DNA of 64,000 nt, taken from Balanoglossus misakiensis. Its lineage: Eukaryota > Hemichordata. The translations under genes were made by a program, and so were the position numbers. How positions within the stretch are numbered: position 1 is the stretch's first letter; each line of letters starts with the position of its first letter. This document shows positions 12,548-25,435 of this stretch, in pieces. The DNA lies in assembly GCA_040954595.2 (NCBI GenBank), contig CM082598.2:1736001-1800000 (forward strand). The letters run 5' to 3'. The notes under the pieces were generated by a model, which did not search any database, was not told the origin of the DNA, and saw only the letters and a program-made list of their open reading frames with translations.

Positions 12548-14015
12548 TCATTCATCCAGGGATTCAAGTGAGTCCCTAGTGGCCACGACTGGTCTCTGAG
12601 TGTTCGAGAGGCTGATGACACTCATGCTTCGCTCACGTGGCCTCGGTGTCTCGCTGACATCTTTATCGGGCGACTTCAAGAGCGACGAACTCCTGCTTCG
12701 TAGAAACAGCTTCGGCGAGTGCTTGTTGCCTTTGTAGTTTCTGCATTCATTGTACAATTTCATGAACGCAGTTCTGACGTCATCATAGCTCTCTCTGACA
12801 GAAAGTTCACAAAACTGGCAACTTAGAGTCTTTGCCATCTTTTCTCCCTCTGCCTTCGGTATCATCCTATCATAGACTAAGTCTGTTTTGTTTCCAACAA
12901 TCAGGACAGGTGTCTCGTTACCCTTGTTGCGAGTAATTAAGAATTTGATCCGCAAGACTTCGTCGAAGCTGCACTTGTCTGTGGCAGAATAAACAATTAT
13001 GAAGGCGTCTGCCCATTTGATCTGCGCTTGCGTGATAGTGGAATTTTCCTCCTGAAAATTAAGTAAACCCCAGTGTTAGATGTTGAACTTGAACAAACAA
13101 TGTAAGCCATGAAAAGAATTGTATGTAAATATAAAAAGTATGTACATATGTGTGTATGTATGTATGTATGGCATTTATTTCATTGTTGATTTTAGATCTA
13201 CTCTGAACTATTGACAAACTTGTTCTCTTTACCTGACCAGCTGTGTCAAGGATCTCGAAGTCAACAGGGGCTGCTTCTCCTTCGATGAAGGTACGGAATT
13301 GGTATGTCGCTTCTGTTGGAGAAGACAGCAAATCGTTAATAAATAATACATGGATGGATTGATTGTTCGGTGGGCATGAAGGTGCGTTGATGGGTAGATG
13401 TGTTTGGGTGAATGGATGGATAGACCACTCAGAGGAATAGCCAACCATATAGCCAATACAACACAACTACCCTATTTTTCATCCTAATTACTACTTCACC
13501 AATATGGCATCTTTCATGTTTCAAATATGTCTCTGCAACTTTGACGTGCAGGCTGAATCTACATTTATATTTAATATACCCCACAGGATTGCTCGCTGTG
13601 TTACATTGACCTTGGCTCAGAAAAGCCAGTTGCCATGCCCAGTGTATTTCAAATACATGTGCATCGTGCTATGCTACTATTAAAACTTACCGAGCGTAGG
13701 ATCGTATTCTCCAATGAACCGTCTCGTTATAAAACGAACAGCGAGAGCTGTGATTAGAAAGAGAAAGATAGATGAGTTTATTGACCAGTACATATACGTC
13801 TTGCTGGTGCCAAATGCCTAAGTCTGACAAAGAGCTTAACTTGTAAGACTTGGTGAAAATATGTAATGCATGAAAAATTAATCTGGGAAATAATCCTGAT
13901 AAAGCTTACCTGTTTTGCCGACAGCAGCCTGTCCCAATATAGCGATTTTTACAGGTTTACCCTGGGTCACACTTCGCCTATGTTTTCCGAATTGAAATGA
14001 CGTCATGGTTGGCAT
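12548..14015 (-). CDS. RERG-like small GTPase (Ras superfamily), complete four-exon model
   Basis: Coding exons, in transcript order, are 14015-13910, 13747-13691, 13312-13233 and 13051-12548, giving 248 aa. All junctions are GT-AG and the phases close. The product has a Ras fold: P-loop GQAAVGKT (28-35), the RFITRRFIGEYDPTLE switch I region typical of RERG/RASL proteins, DTAGQ (77-81), NKTD (135-138) and a weak G5 loop, LSVRE. In the RERG family these proteins act as GTP-binding signalling regulators; human RERG is a growth inhibitor. Ala replaces Gly at the Ras codon 12 and 13 positions. There is no C-terminal CAAX box, as in RERG. Instead a Ser/Arg-rich tail of about 55 residues ends in SLESLDE. 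A second in-frame ATG lies three codons downstream. RERG, RERGL or a RASL11/12 relative are all possible. Confidence 0.92.
13345..13435. repeat. Degenerate GGAT/GGTG minisatellite in a GTPase intron
   Basis: Drifted GGATGG, GGGTG and GGTGAAT units lie just upstream of exon 3 of the minus-strand GTPase. The tract resembles the one at 16990-17105. Confidence 0.55.
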
Positions 14016-16989
14016 TTTGAAGTGGTGCGCACGTTTGGGGAATTATTGAATCTTGTTTGTTGGAGATGTCTTCTGGCTGTGTTCTGCAGACGACTTATGA
14101 AACAATGGGTTCTGCAAGTGTGAAGCAAATTTTATGTAAGCAACTTGTGTTTATACATGATGGAGGAGTAACTTCGAAGGTCACGGTGATCAGTCACCCC
14201 TGGGGTTTGTGCTGAGGTCACAGGAGAGCCCGGAACTACTTTCAATGGGGCGGCTGTGATGTCAGTCTACTGAGTATGCGAGATCAACAGTCATCATTTC
14301 GGTGTTGTTCCTTCGAGACACAGAGTTGCTATTGTTCGGTGGTAATCGCTGTGAATACAGTTTGCCCAATTTTCTTGGTTTAATCGAGAAAACAGGATAC
14401 TTAGTTTTTGGATTAGAAACGCCGCATATGAACTGTCAAACAGAAATGGTCAATTTGTTCCATTAGGCTTGCAATAACAAGCTGGAAATACGTCAACAAT
14501 ACCAGAACAGACAACAAAACTCTGTTGTTGTGCATAAGAAGTGAAGCTTGTAAAGAGAGGCCAACTAAACCCTTTAGCTACTTGGTTAGGTCATCTGATA
14601 CGTAAAACTGACGTACGACATGAAAACAATATTTTTACTTTTAGAAAACAAACAGTCGAGAGGAGAAGAATCTATAGTAGAATCGAAGGAAGCTCAATGT
14701 ATCATTGGCCGTCAAATATGAGATATTAAATTCATTCGAATGATAAAAATGATGTATATCGAGTGTTATACATACAACGAGAGATATCGAATGATGTTCA
14801 GTGAACAGTGTTTTCCTTGTACATGTATCATATTTCAAGAAAAGTCATAAATCTTGAAGTATAATTGCTTTGCAATAATAAGATCTTGAAAATAACCTGA
14901 AACTAGTTTTCATTTCACTATTCTACTTTAATGTTTTCGTAAAAACGCAATTTAATATTTTTACTCAAAATCAAGCAATTTGCGAAAATGTCGATGCGGT
15001 CTCATAGAATTCAGTTAGTTTATAGTTTCTGTATAGCTTATAATCACAAAGTCGTTCCAATACTGTTATGGGAATGACACAATTTTGAGGTTTTTTTCTG
15101 TAATATTATTTTATCATTTTTCAACTCGTTAAGCATGGTTCAAGTGCAATTTTCATAAATTTCTATTTTGTGTGATATGATTTTAGAATGTTATACTTTT
15201 ATTTGATCTAGCCGTCAGCTTTGGAAATCAAGGGTCGCCGTAATGTCCGCCCAAGAATGTTATATGCACACGTAAGGTTTTAATTTACTTGGTCGCACTC
15301 TGAAATGTTTTCTGCACACTCAAACGTCACCACGAAAATGCCTTATGTAGTATCTCAACAAATCACCGGTGAAAAGTGCTGTTTTGTTCTCTGAAGGGGC
15401 GAAAACGTCGCGTGGGTTCCGGCCAAGATCACAGTAATGCCGCCTAACACACCACGGGATTGTTGTCTTTTAGCACGTACTAAAATAACCGTGTGATAGT
15501 CATTTTTCCCGGAAAAACAAGGGTGCTTGGTTAAAAATACGTCTGATTTTATTGAAGTCTGTGACTAAGCTTAATGAGTGAAGCGTTAATGATCGTTAAA
15601 CCATGCATTGCCACGATCGATCCCAAGAAATTCGCCGCAGTAAATTGTAGTACGCCAATGTGCTTTGAAGTGAAAGGGACTTGCAAGCCTGAATGTGTCA
15701 CGATAGACTGGCAGCTGTCAACTACACGTGTGTGCAAACTCAACACACACACACTCTGGCAGTGGCAGACATGACCAAATGTTGCAAATGTCTCACCACC
15801 CGTGCAGTACATGCACGATAACGTCTGCATAGTAGCTGGTGCTTCGCACCTGTCGATATAACATGGTTTATGTCTGGAGGAAACTACCACATATGTTCTC
15901 ACATTTGTCTAAGGTTACGTCAAACTGGGCAAATGCAGCAAGCATGTTTCATCTGTAAAAAATATCCCCAATGAGAACACTATTGCTTCTACTGGATCAA
16001 GTACAGAAAACATCATTTACGATACGTGGCTACCGTGTGATTCGGTTGCATGTTTGAATTGAGACAACTGTGTTAGGTTTTGAGGTTACGTTGCGAGGTC
16101 GCGCGTACCATGCCGCGATATGATATAGCCGGATTCTGTTGTCTGACAACAGTCGATGAACAATTTGCGAACCCCTTCAAACGCCAATCGGCATACTCGA
16201 TTTTCTGAACGCATCTTTTAAATTGACGATCATGTACACGTACGCCATGGTGAATTTAGACGGCTATTCTAATCTCTGATGTGCGGGATAGTGGTGGCGG
16301 AGACATGAGACATTTAATCGGAATCTGAATCTGCTTTTAAATTTAAAAAGTCGATCGTTAAATTGCCATTAGTCATAGGCCTGTAGTTATTACAAATTCC
16401 AGCCTTAATTAAATGGGGTATGCATATTTACCTTGTTATTGCTGACTTCTCAATGACATCTCGCTTCTAACTGGTTTTGGAATTGCTGGAGTAGTTTTCT
16501 ATTGTCTCTGGTCCTGTCCGTGTCGTGTGTCTTACTGATGTCTGCAAGGAAACTCTACTGTATGATATGGGTCCTAGAAAAGTCGTCTGTTCTCCCTTCA
16601 AACGACGTAAGTCTTTCCTCCAGTCATGGCTCAGTAGATGTGGTCACGTCTACGCATGCTCACACCGGTAGAAGTCTCGATGATTTCTGCAGAAATTACG
16701 TAAAATAAATATTCCACAATCAAGGACTGACAACTATTGACGAGTGTCGCACCGGACGTACATGTACGTCAGGAAGGATATTTGAATAATTCATTAAAAT
16801 CTCATGAAGCCAACGACTGTTACACACTCACACCGTTGCCATGGAGGTTTGTATGCTTTTATAACCTCATCAAGGCATCATATGCTGAGTTAACGTCCAT
16901 TATACAATAATCCCAGTACATTTTATGTATGCCCATGCTGCAATTTACATGCTTAGGTCTACACAGGGTTCTGCTCAGTTAACTAGTTG

Positions 16990-17105
16990 CTGGTATGTTT
17001 GGTGATACTTTGGGGGAGGGGGTAGGATGGATGGACGGGTTGGTTGTATGTGGGGGTTGATGGGCGGGTGTTTGGGTGAATTGAATGATGGGATGGGGGG
17101 TTCTG
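16990..17105. repeat. G-rich degenerate GGAT/GGTT minisatellite
   Basis: GGGGGA, GGATGGATGG, GGGTTGGTTG and TGGGGGTTGATGGGCGGG runs make a strongly G-biased strand with several runs of three or more G, so G-quadruplex formation is possible. The opposite strand gives a Pro-rich frame that is an artefact. Confidence 0.65.
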
Positions 17106-20100
17106 TCATTTTTTTTGGAAAAACCACAGTGCCACGTACACGTTGCGCTGACAGTTGACCTATCAAGGTGTTATAATTCTCAAAGCAACGTCTGTCAAGA
17201 GTCCCTCCGGTCAAAAGATTTTCCATAGCTCCAAGCGACGCGCACCTATAATCTCTTTTCTTATTAACCTTGGTTATAAGGCAGCGAACGGAATGAAAAA
17301 AATTAACTGAAAGCCTGGTTATTAGTTTTTTTTCCTCTTCTTGATTTTAAGATTATTTGTTCTTATGTTCAAACTTTTTACTGGAAATCGTTCACGTCTG
17401 TGTGCTACACGCCCCCGTCTCCCACTAACGATTGATATACATCTCTGAATGGAAAGTTATACTCCTGCTTGCGGAGTGAAAATAATGATATTCGATACTG
17501 AATTGGAGTTCCAGCTAAGACGAATTGTTTAGATAATCGAGACTTATAATCCCCATTTAGGAGGATTTGAATGTACAAAAACAGTAACCCGACCACAAAA
17601 CGAGTGCACAAGGTTTGCATAATGCATGACCAAGTGAAGTGCCGTAATAAGGCTCTTGTATACAAGTAGCCATTCCTTCAATATTTGATATGTTTTTCAG
17701 ACGGGGCGACGTCATGTCTAATAGTGCCATGGGTTGTCAATAACCATGATTTAGTTTATAGTTTGGTCGACATTTCCCAGGAAAACAAACATTTAGGTGG
17801 GTCACCTGAAAAGAATCTGTTACCAGGCAATGCTACTGGTGAGCCCTTATTACAAACATCCACACAGTATCTGCGTTCAAAGGCTGCATATAAACATGGT
17901 CGCTCCACAAACTGTGTAATAACCGGTTTGCCTATATAATTTGTAGAGTTGAGTCTCTGCTGTCCAACTTTGTGCATCTGCAAAGATTATCGTTACTGTG
18001 GATAATTGAATTTAAGTGCGGACTTAATTTCATTTGTCAAGAGTTCAACAGTATACCATAGAATAGTGGCAATTTCATCATGCATAACATGCTTCAGGCA
18101 ATAAACATGTGATTTGCTGTTTACGCCGTTCAGCAAACTGAAAATGCTGCCATCAAAGGTTCAGGTACTGGTCATTAGGTCTTTGTTCTGTTTACACGCT
18201 AATGGCACACATATCCATGTCACTCATTTTAAACTTAAATGGTACATATATGTATGGTAATATATCCGATTTATGTTACCATGAGTCACGACTTAGTTGC
18301 TGTAACCGGTCTAATCTAGTTTTGTCCCCATCGACGGGATACATCATGCAGACTAGAAACGAAGAACGAGGATTAGATTGAGCTGAGTACAGTTAGTCAG
18401 GAAATAAGTTTGTGTTTTCCGTTGCCATGGGGATGGAAGGTGCTAAGAATTAAATACACATGCGCGGATCTTACAAAATGTTGCGTGCAGAAACTGAGCG
18501 CATCACGTGTGATGACGCTATGATATGCAGAAATCGATGGTTTGGGGATTATCACACAAGGGTTTTGTAACCCGAGACCTTGAAATTGGCCGACATATTA
18601 AACGGGAATGAACTCACGTGTGCATCCATGGGCTAAGTACACGATACAAAGATACTCGTGGAGTGACACGCTTGAACTCCATGGCAACGAGGCGAATGGA
18701 CGAAGTCAAAGTTGAAAACTGTCGGATGTGCACGATGTTGTTCGACAAAGACCCCTTATGCAGCGCCTAACCCCCATAGAAGCCAGAACTCACACTCTGC
18801 AAGTATACTCGCCCACAAAGATGTCACTGACAGATTACTATATTGGCATAGACTCGGTTCTTTTGAAAACTGATTGATAAAATACATGAACGTTCTCAAA
18901 TGACGCACAATACGAAAAGCTTCAACCACCGCCATACGTTTAATTGTACAAGATCGTAAAAGTGATTACATTTAATGGTATTAACCGATTTATTTCTCAT
19001 TTCCTCGTTTAATTACAATATTTGAAAATATGTCGCCTTTCGCAATTCCCATATTAGTTTATTTAGATTGCAGTGGCTTTGAGGGGCAGAACGCGAGCTC
19101 TTTTGAAATAGCATCTTAACGGATCAACTTAACGTATCATAGTTCTGCGAAAATGTCATGCGAAAAATTACACTGTTCAAATTCTAGAGAAACGCGCCGA
19201 AAATACGGCGGAAACCAGCCAGATCATTGCAAATATCATCAACGCGTTAGAGGGCCCATATCGCCTTGGATTGAACGGAAAAGAGGGAATGCGAAATTGC
19301 ACTGGTTTAATTGTGCTCAATTGCCACTCGACATCAAGGCTGAAAAGTCGAACGAGCTCACTTTATTACTGTGGTTTTACTGAAATATCAATAGCACCTT
19401 TTTCGTGTAATTATATAGAGCGAATGACACTGAATTGCTGCCTGTTTGGTTGAGTGCAACGTGACTCCAATATCGCTGTAAATTTACACTATACCGTACA
19501 TGTGGCACTGATCAGGCGACAGCACATGCATGCTGGACTTGAGCTCAAATGTATAATCTGTTTGTATATTCTAATTGTATCATTTCACTGTTTGTTTATC
19601 AGCATAATTATGAATAGTTAGAAGTTAAGTAGGCTTGACAGATAACCTGACGTGACCTCCCATTTTAGATTTGACCCATGTCCCTGTAAACTCAACTGTG
19701 GAGGTTATTCGTAACTTGCTAAAAGTACCAGCACCGATGAATTTATGTTATTCCAAAAGTGGGCAGTCTTCTGGCGAAGGACAACAAGTTCCACTGAAGT
19801 TGAGTGACCGCTAGTCATTGTGTCTATGTATCAATTACAGTAACTTGTTCTATAACCAGTGGCAATGTGTAAGGCATTGCTATTGTCGAGATTTTTATTG
19901 TGCGGGCATCAATACTGATGGTTGTCTGACTCTATGCACTGGGGATCGGAACAAGACAGTTGAGAGGTCGTACATTGAACAAAGCACTATGAGTACCAGT
20001 AATTACCAAGAGTTACAACCACTGCCCCTTTCAGAAAAATCTGAAGAAGTTTCCGCGTTATACAAATACAACGGCGACAAGTGACCTTGCCTTTATCAGA

Positions 20101-20957
20101 CGAGCGGATGATCAGATCGCGAGATCGAAAATCTGAAAAGCTCGTTTAGTCACGGTGTGCGTGTATGTATTTTGACAATTATTTTACAATCCAAATTTTG
20201 CGTTCAACACATTCACATATCGGTAATGGACTGCCTTTGCTTCCTTCCATATTCCATGCACACCATACATGTCAAGTAGACTTAAGTTTTGTCTCGTCTT
20301 TTCACCCAATTTGCTGTCCAGTGGTTTGTTACACCATCACTCCGCGGTTGCCGTGGCCAACGCTCGGACACAAACACGTGAACCTTCTCTCTTAATTAGG
20401 TTATAGGGCGAAAGTCAATTGTCATTGAAATGCTAATATGTCTTCATCCTGTTTCACGGCACACAATCATCTCTTTGCTGTCATTATTTTCTATTCCCCA
20501 TGGCCACATCTCTTAATTAATCCGCGTACACGTGTATAATTGGTCCCAGTGACATCACAACAGTTACAATAATAAACTCATTACGTTTTTGAGCTCTCAC
20601 AGAACAGTGTTTCAGAAGTTTACCCACCTGATCCTGTCCCGTGACACAGCCATCACGTGTCACAAAATGAACACACTGATGAAAAAATCATTTAGGCAGC
20701 ACTGGGGCAACATTTGCAGTATACATTCATTATGTGAGCGTCACATTTAGCAGACATTGATCCTGCCAAGTTTAATGTCAACTTCTACTTCAGCCATAAG
20801 TTATCCTCTCTTGCTGTGCTAGTCAAACCCTACACTATTTAATTTCTCAAAAGAAAAATTTGATAGCCACATTCAGATACTGGTATTCATTATTTCTCCT
20901 AGTGGCTCTGGTTGCGTGTTTTATATCACAGTATTGTTAAAAGTTACTTGTGTCCCT

Positions 20958-21047
20958 GATAAGGAAGTTTCCTATCTTATCATATGTCTCACTTATCTTG
21001 TCCAGTGCCTGCTGGGCTCGACCGATTAGCTTATCTGCTCTGATAAG
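20958..21047. promoter_or_regulatory. Homotypic cluster of five GATA sites
   Basis: GATAAG or its complement CTTATC occurs at 20958-20963, 20976-20981, 20992-20997, 21030-21035 and 21042-21047, five copies in 90 bases. A CCAAT box follows directly at 21048. GATA factors bind WGATAR, and clustered sites are typical of enhancers. No transcript start is identified nearby. Confidence 0.45.
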
Positions 21048-22934
21048 CCAATGGGAGAAATGACCATGTTTTGTACGTGTTTCTCCAGTCCATATCATGA
21101 TAAATACATGGATTTAGGAGGTGAACACAAACTGATACCATTCTTACAACATAAACGTAGAATAAAATGGACTGGTCTGCAGTGCAATGGGTATAATATA
21201 TCCCCCGTGTTGGCCAACATCATGATGCACATGTTAAGGAAGCCAACATTCTAACTTGTTACCTCCTACGCTATTACATTATCATTATGATGAACACAAT
21301 GTAATATTGCTTTGAGATTTCTTCAGGAACCATCGTGGTCACGACACCGACAATTTACTGGAAAGGTCGGTATTAATGAGCTCTGTAGGCTTCACAGTCA
21401 GGCTTCGCACAAGGTAAATTATTGAATTACCACAACAAAAACACCACGGTCGTGATTTTTGATTTCTGGTGTAATTCAACACTTGCCTTTCGCTTTATTA
21501 TTGGTCAGTCTGACTAACGATTATATCAACCATAACGAGGTAAACTGTTGATTCAAAATTGCAAATCACTAATGACCAGATTCGAAAGACTTGCTGCGGG
21601 AGGTTTCGTCAGCTGATCAGGCCTCCCTTGGGACTTCAACATGCTCACGACTGCCATGGCTCGTATGCACGTGTAGTTTACTGACATGCAGCGTGGGAAT
21701 TTCTCCGTAGTGTCGATCGGCATACTGTTCTTCCATGTGAACACACACGTAATCGCTTAATCATAGTGACATGGCAAGTGTGTTGGTTAAAGTCAGTCTA
21801 CGGTTTTTATTCAATTTGCTTCGCTCAATCCTACATGAGATTTGGCGCGTCTCATTTATAACTGACCTACAGCGGCAAGTCTAGCAAAAGAATAAATTTA
21901 AATCATGAAACTTTGTAGAGGTGCCTTATCCTACACATGATTACCTGCACGATTCTTTTTATGATCAGTTTTACCTATCTGTGGTCAATTTGCCTGAAAA
22001 GATCTTGAAACAGTGATTTTCAGTATCGTCTGGGAGTTGGACTATTCTCTCCTTGTGTTGCTTATATGTACTGTCTGAACCACGTTGGCAGCAATCGTTT
22101 ATATTGAATACAAACTATTCAGGTCTCAATTATCGAAAGAATACATGTGGATCAACTTAATGTTTAATTTCACCCAACACAGTGAATTTCAAAGTTATAC
22201 ACGGCGGTCGAAATGTTTGCTCTCAAATCACGCACAGAAACTCTAGCATTGTGAGTGCTATAAGTCAAACCACAAATACCAAAAAAAACTTTGAAGATTT
22301 GTAAACTGTTCTGTACTTACAGGTTGTTGTTGTTCTGTTGATGTTTTTCTCATGACCCACAACAAATATGGAGTGTGAGCAGACAGACACCGAGAAATGG
22401 AAGCCACAGGTTTGAGGTCTGTGTGCCAGAAAGACTCGTTGTTCGTTTGCAACTAATTAAGTTGGATGCTCTTGTTCTGAACCCAGACCAAGGTTCACAC
22501 TAGCCAGGCCAATACCATGGTAACCGCGCTCTGAACAATCAGGGGTCTAGTGGACAGTTCCACTGAAATGTTTTTTTTTATTGGTTGCGTCTGTACGCAA
22601 TTGTCCTAACTGTTTGATTTTAGCCGCTAATGACAGAATTAGTGCAAGTCTGCAAGACAATCTAAGGGTGGACGTCACTGCATATTCTGAAGGCAACTTC
22701 CCAAGTTTGAAAAGTAAACTATTAGCATGTTTACATGTGACACGTGAGTTGCGATTCACGTGCGCGTGGAGGTTCTTTTTGTTTTCTTTGGTCACGCATA
22801 TTGGTTTCGCTGAGATGAGACTCAGTTACTGCGTCCAAGGCGTGGTGTGTTGACCGAGTGTCTACCAAATGTAGATCTGCGGTAGACATGTTCACAAATT
22901 TTTAGCAGTGGGTTTTGAGTTCAAGACATGTTAA

Positions 22935-23018
22935 AGCTCAGTTAGCTGTAAATGTTCGCTATATTTTCAGTATGCTTGTTTTGTGTATTTACCGTAGTTT
23001 CTTGTTAAAATCCCTGAA
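22935..23018 (+). repeat. Dispersed repeat family C, copy 1
   Basis: This copy shares the string GTTAGCTGTAAAT, then TCGCTAT, then a GTAGTTT-like and AATCCCTGA segment in the same order with 38204-38287. Length and order match despite small indels, so the two copies are related. Confidence 0.6.
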
Positions 23019-24854
23019 ACGTGAAGAATTGCCTAATATCCAGCGTATTAACACAACCTATAAGTATATAAGTCAGCATTATGATTTTAAGTCTGTATTG
23101 ACTGGGGAAATATAAAAATCTGCAATACAAAATAGGCAACTTACACGATGTTTGACGTTGTACAGTACAATTTCACATCTCCAGCAAATCAACCTTCTCT
23201 ATAAATGAGCCAATATCGATGTTCGCAAGCCCTTGATGTGTTGGTCGCTGACAGGGTCGGCGGAACCTCGCTTGATGAGTTTGAGCCTTTCTGAAGCAAA
23301 ATGTGGGTTCCTCAAGTTTCTCGCCCCACTGCCCGTTGTTGATTAAACCCAAACCTGGGCTACGCCAGTTATTATTTACCGGTACTCCATAGACGGTATA
23401 GAAGAAGGCGGTTATTCATTCAGACTTACGAGGCACTGAAAACAATCCACGGTTCACCGTGTTAATTAAAACACAAAAACAACTTTACAATTTAGCATTG
23501 TTTCGTCAATGTATTTTTCTTCAGGCCTTTTGCAGACCTATTCTGCATTTATAACCCCCTTAGCGCCAACCTTCTTTTGTTTATAGCCACCATAGGGAAA
23601 CCCATTCATCTCGAAACCGCAAGATTCATTCTGTCCGACAAGATCATTTGCATAAGCTCATTCTGCCGGCAAAGAAAATGTTAATTCAAAACAAAATGGA
23701 GGCCACAAGGGACAAGCGAGTTATTGCAACTTCACAAAAACCGTTCACCCAATGCCGTAGGCAATTGTTCAAGATAAACAAGAAATCAGTCAGACGTATT
23801 AATTTTATAGACTGTGTCTTACAAGACCCATGGGCTACATGTTTTGTGCGATTTGAAAGAGTGTACAGTGGTGACATTTCAAGGTCTCGGAGACACGTTA
23901 GGTGGCTTGTTGTAAATCATGACTCCTGACTTGCGGTTTCTAATAATATTTGCCCTGCAACAACATTTCAAACAGGATATTTGGTGTAAAAATGAAGTTT
24001 ATATTCTCAAACTTCTTTTTGAAAGTGATAAAATGTCGCCTGAACACGATGCATAATACAGATTAAAATTTGAACTTGTAATTTTCAAGTTGTCATGCTC
24101 ACCAGCCCATGAAATTCAGATCTGGTTTACTAGAACTAAACGTACATCTGTTCAGTTTTGGGGGCTTGATTTTTATCAAGCGTAGGACGCTGCACTCAGT
24201 TTGCTAAGTGAGTCTGTAACTTTTGACATATATTGTTTTCCGAATATTTCTGCCTTTTGATTAGTTTTTGTTTTGTTCCACGTCCCTGAGGAAGCACGTG
24301 ACCTTTCAACATACATTTTCCAAACCTTATATATAAGCAAAAGATAAAGAATAAATAGTAAGAATATGTTTCTTTTGATTAGTGGAATATTGCTTCAGGG
24401 AGTAGAACAGGAGACTGCTGTACTATGCCGTAGATAAAAGGAAATTGAAATTCGTTATTACTCAGTGTAATATCAAAAGTTATGGCTGAGAGTATATTTC
24501 AGTGTCTGTCTAGCTGTTGCCTGTCGAGTTGGGTAACTCCGGGGTGGGAAAATTCAAAACAGAGCAAGAATTCAGTGGATTTTGTGAAGGTTTTATCCCA
24601 CGCATCATCAGCCGTAGTGAAATTTTCCTCAATTTAATCGCCTCTGGACTCAATAATTATGTCAGTGATACTGCGATGTGAAATATTACTCTCGATTTTT
24701 TTAAAGTTCGACAACCTAAGATAGACATCATGTCTTCTTGCACCGACGATCGAGATCAGATGGTGTTATCTAGCAAATTGATTTATGAACTTTTGCATCG
24801 CATTTGATTATTTATTACAGACTGGGAGACGGCCTTGTCTCGAGTTTACTCAAT

Positions 24855-24936
24855 TCAGTCTAGAATCCATCAAGACTTGTGTGTTTTGAGTGAGCAAAGC
24901 GAAAAATAGAAAACATGAGTCTGGATTCTAGACTGA
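24855..24936. repeat. 15-bp perfect inverted repeat (stem-loop)
   Basis: TCAGTCTAGAATCCA at 24855-24869 is the exact reverse complement of 24922-24936, with a 52-base spacer. It could be a small foldback element or a transcribed hairpin; no gene is recognised around it. Confidence 0.6.
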
Positions 24937-25354
24937 CTAAATCAATCATGGTCACCTTATTGCTGTGTGATGTTGTAGTCTGACATAACGGTATAACCAT
25001 ATCTCCTTCAAAATCCCAGCGTGTTAATCAATAATCAGCGTGGTGTACTTCGTTATTTTTTTTAATTGGTAATGGATGATATGGTGTATCAGTGTCCTCA
25101 TCAGCCAACGATCACGAGACACACGAGAGATAAAAACAGCCAGGGTTTCATGCAGGGCAAATATTTCCATGCTGTGAATCAGCATAAAAGGCAACAATAG
25201 AGCTGGCGGAAAGGCAGCATGTGCAAACTTTTTGCTCATTTTCATAAAGACGCATAAATTATCAATTTGCATATTATTTGGGTATCATCTGTTCACTTCA
25301 GAACAAATGAACCTGCAAAGATGGAAGAAACCATTTCATAGAATAGCAAGACTG

Positions 25355-25435
25355 AACCCCTTTCACTGCCAGTTCCCTCTTTAGAGGTCCAACCTTACCC
25401 CAGAAAACAGTGGGTCTGGACTGAATCAGGGTGAT
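25355..25435 (+). repeat. Dispersed repeat family A, copy 1
   Basis: This copy contains CTTTAGAGGTCCAACCTTAC followed by CAGAAAACAGTGGGTCTGGACTGAA-type sequence (split here for length). The same order of blocks recurs at 40326-40412 and, inverted, at 50605-50708. Confidence 0.75.

Noticed and set aside
15549-15902. 117-codon minus-strand frame with many cysteines
   Set aside because: Cysteine spacing is irregular, there is no signal peptide, and it overlaps another frame on the opposite strand.
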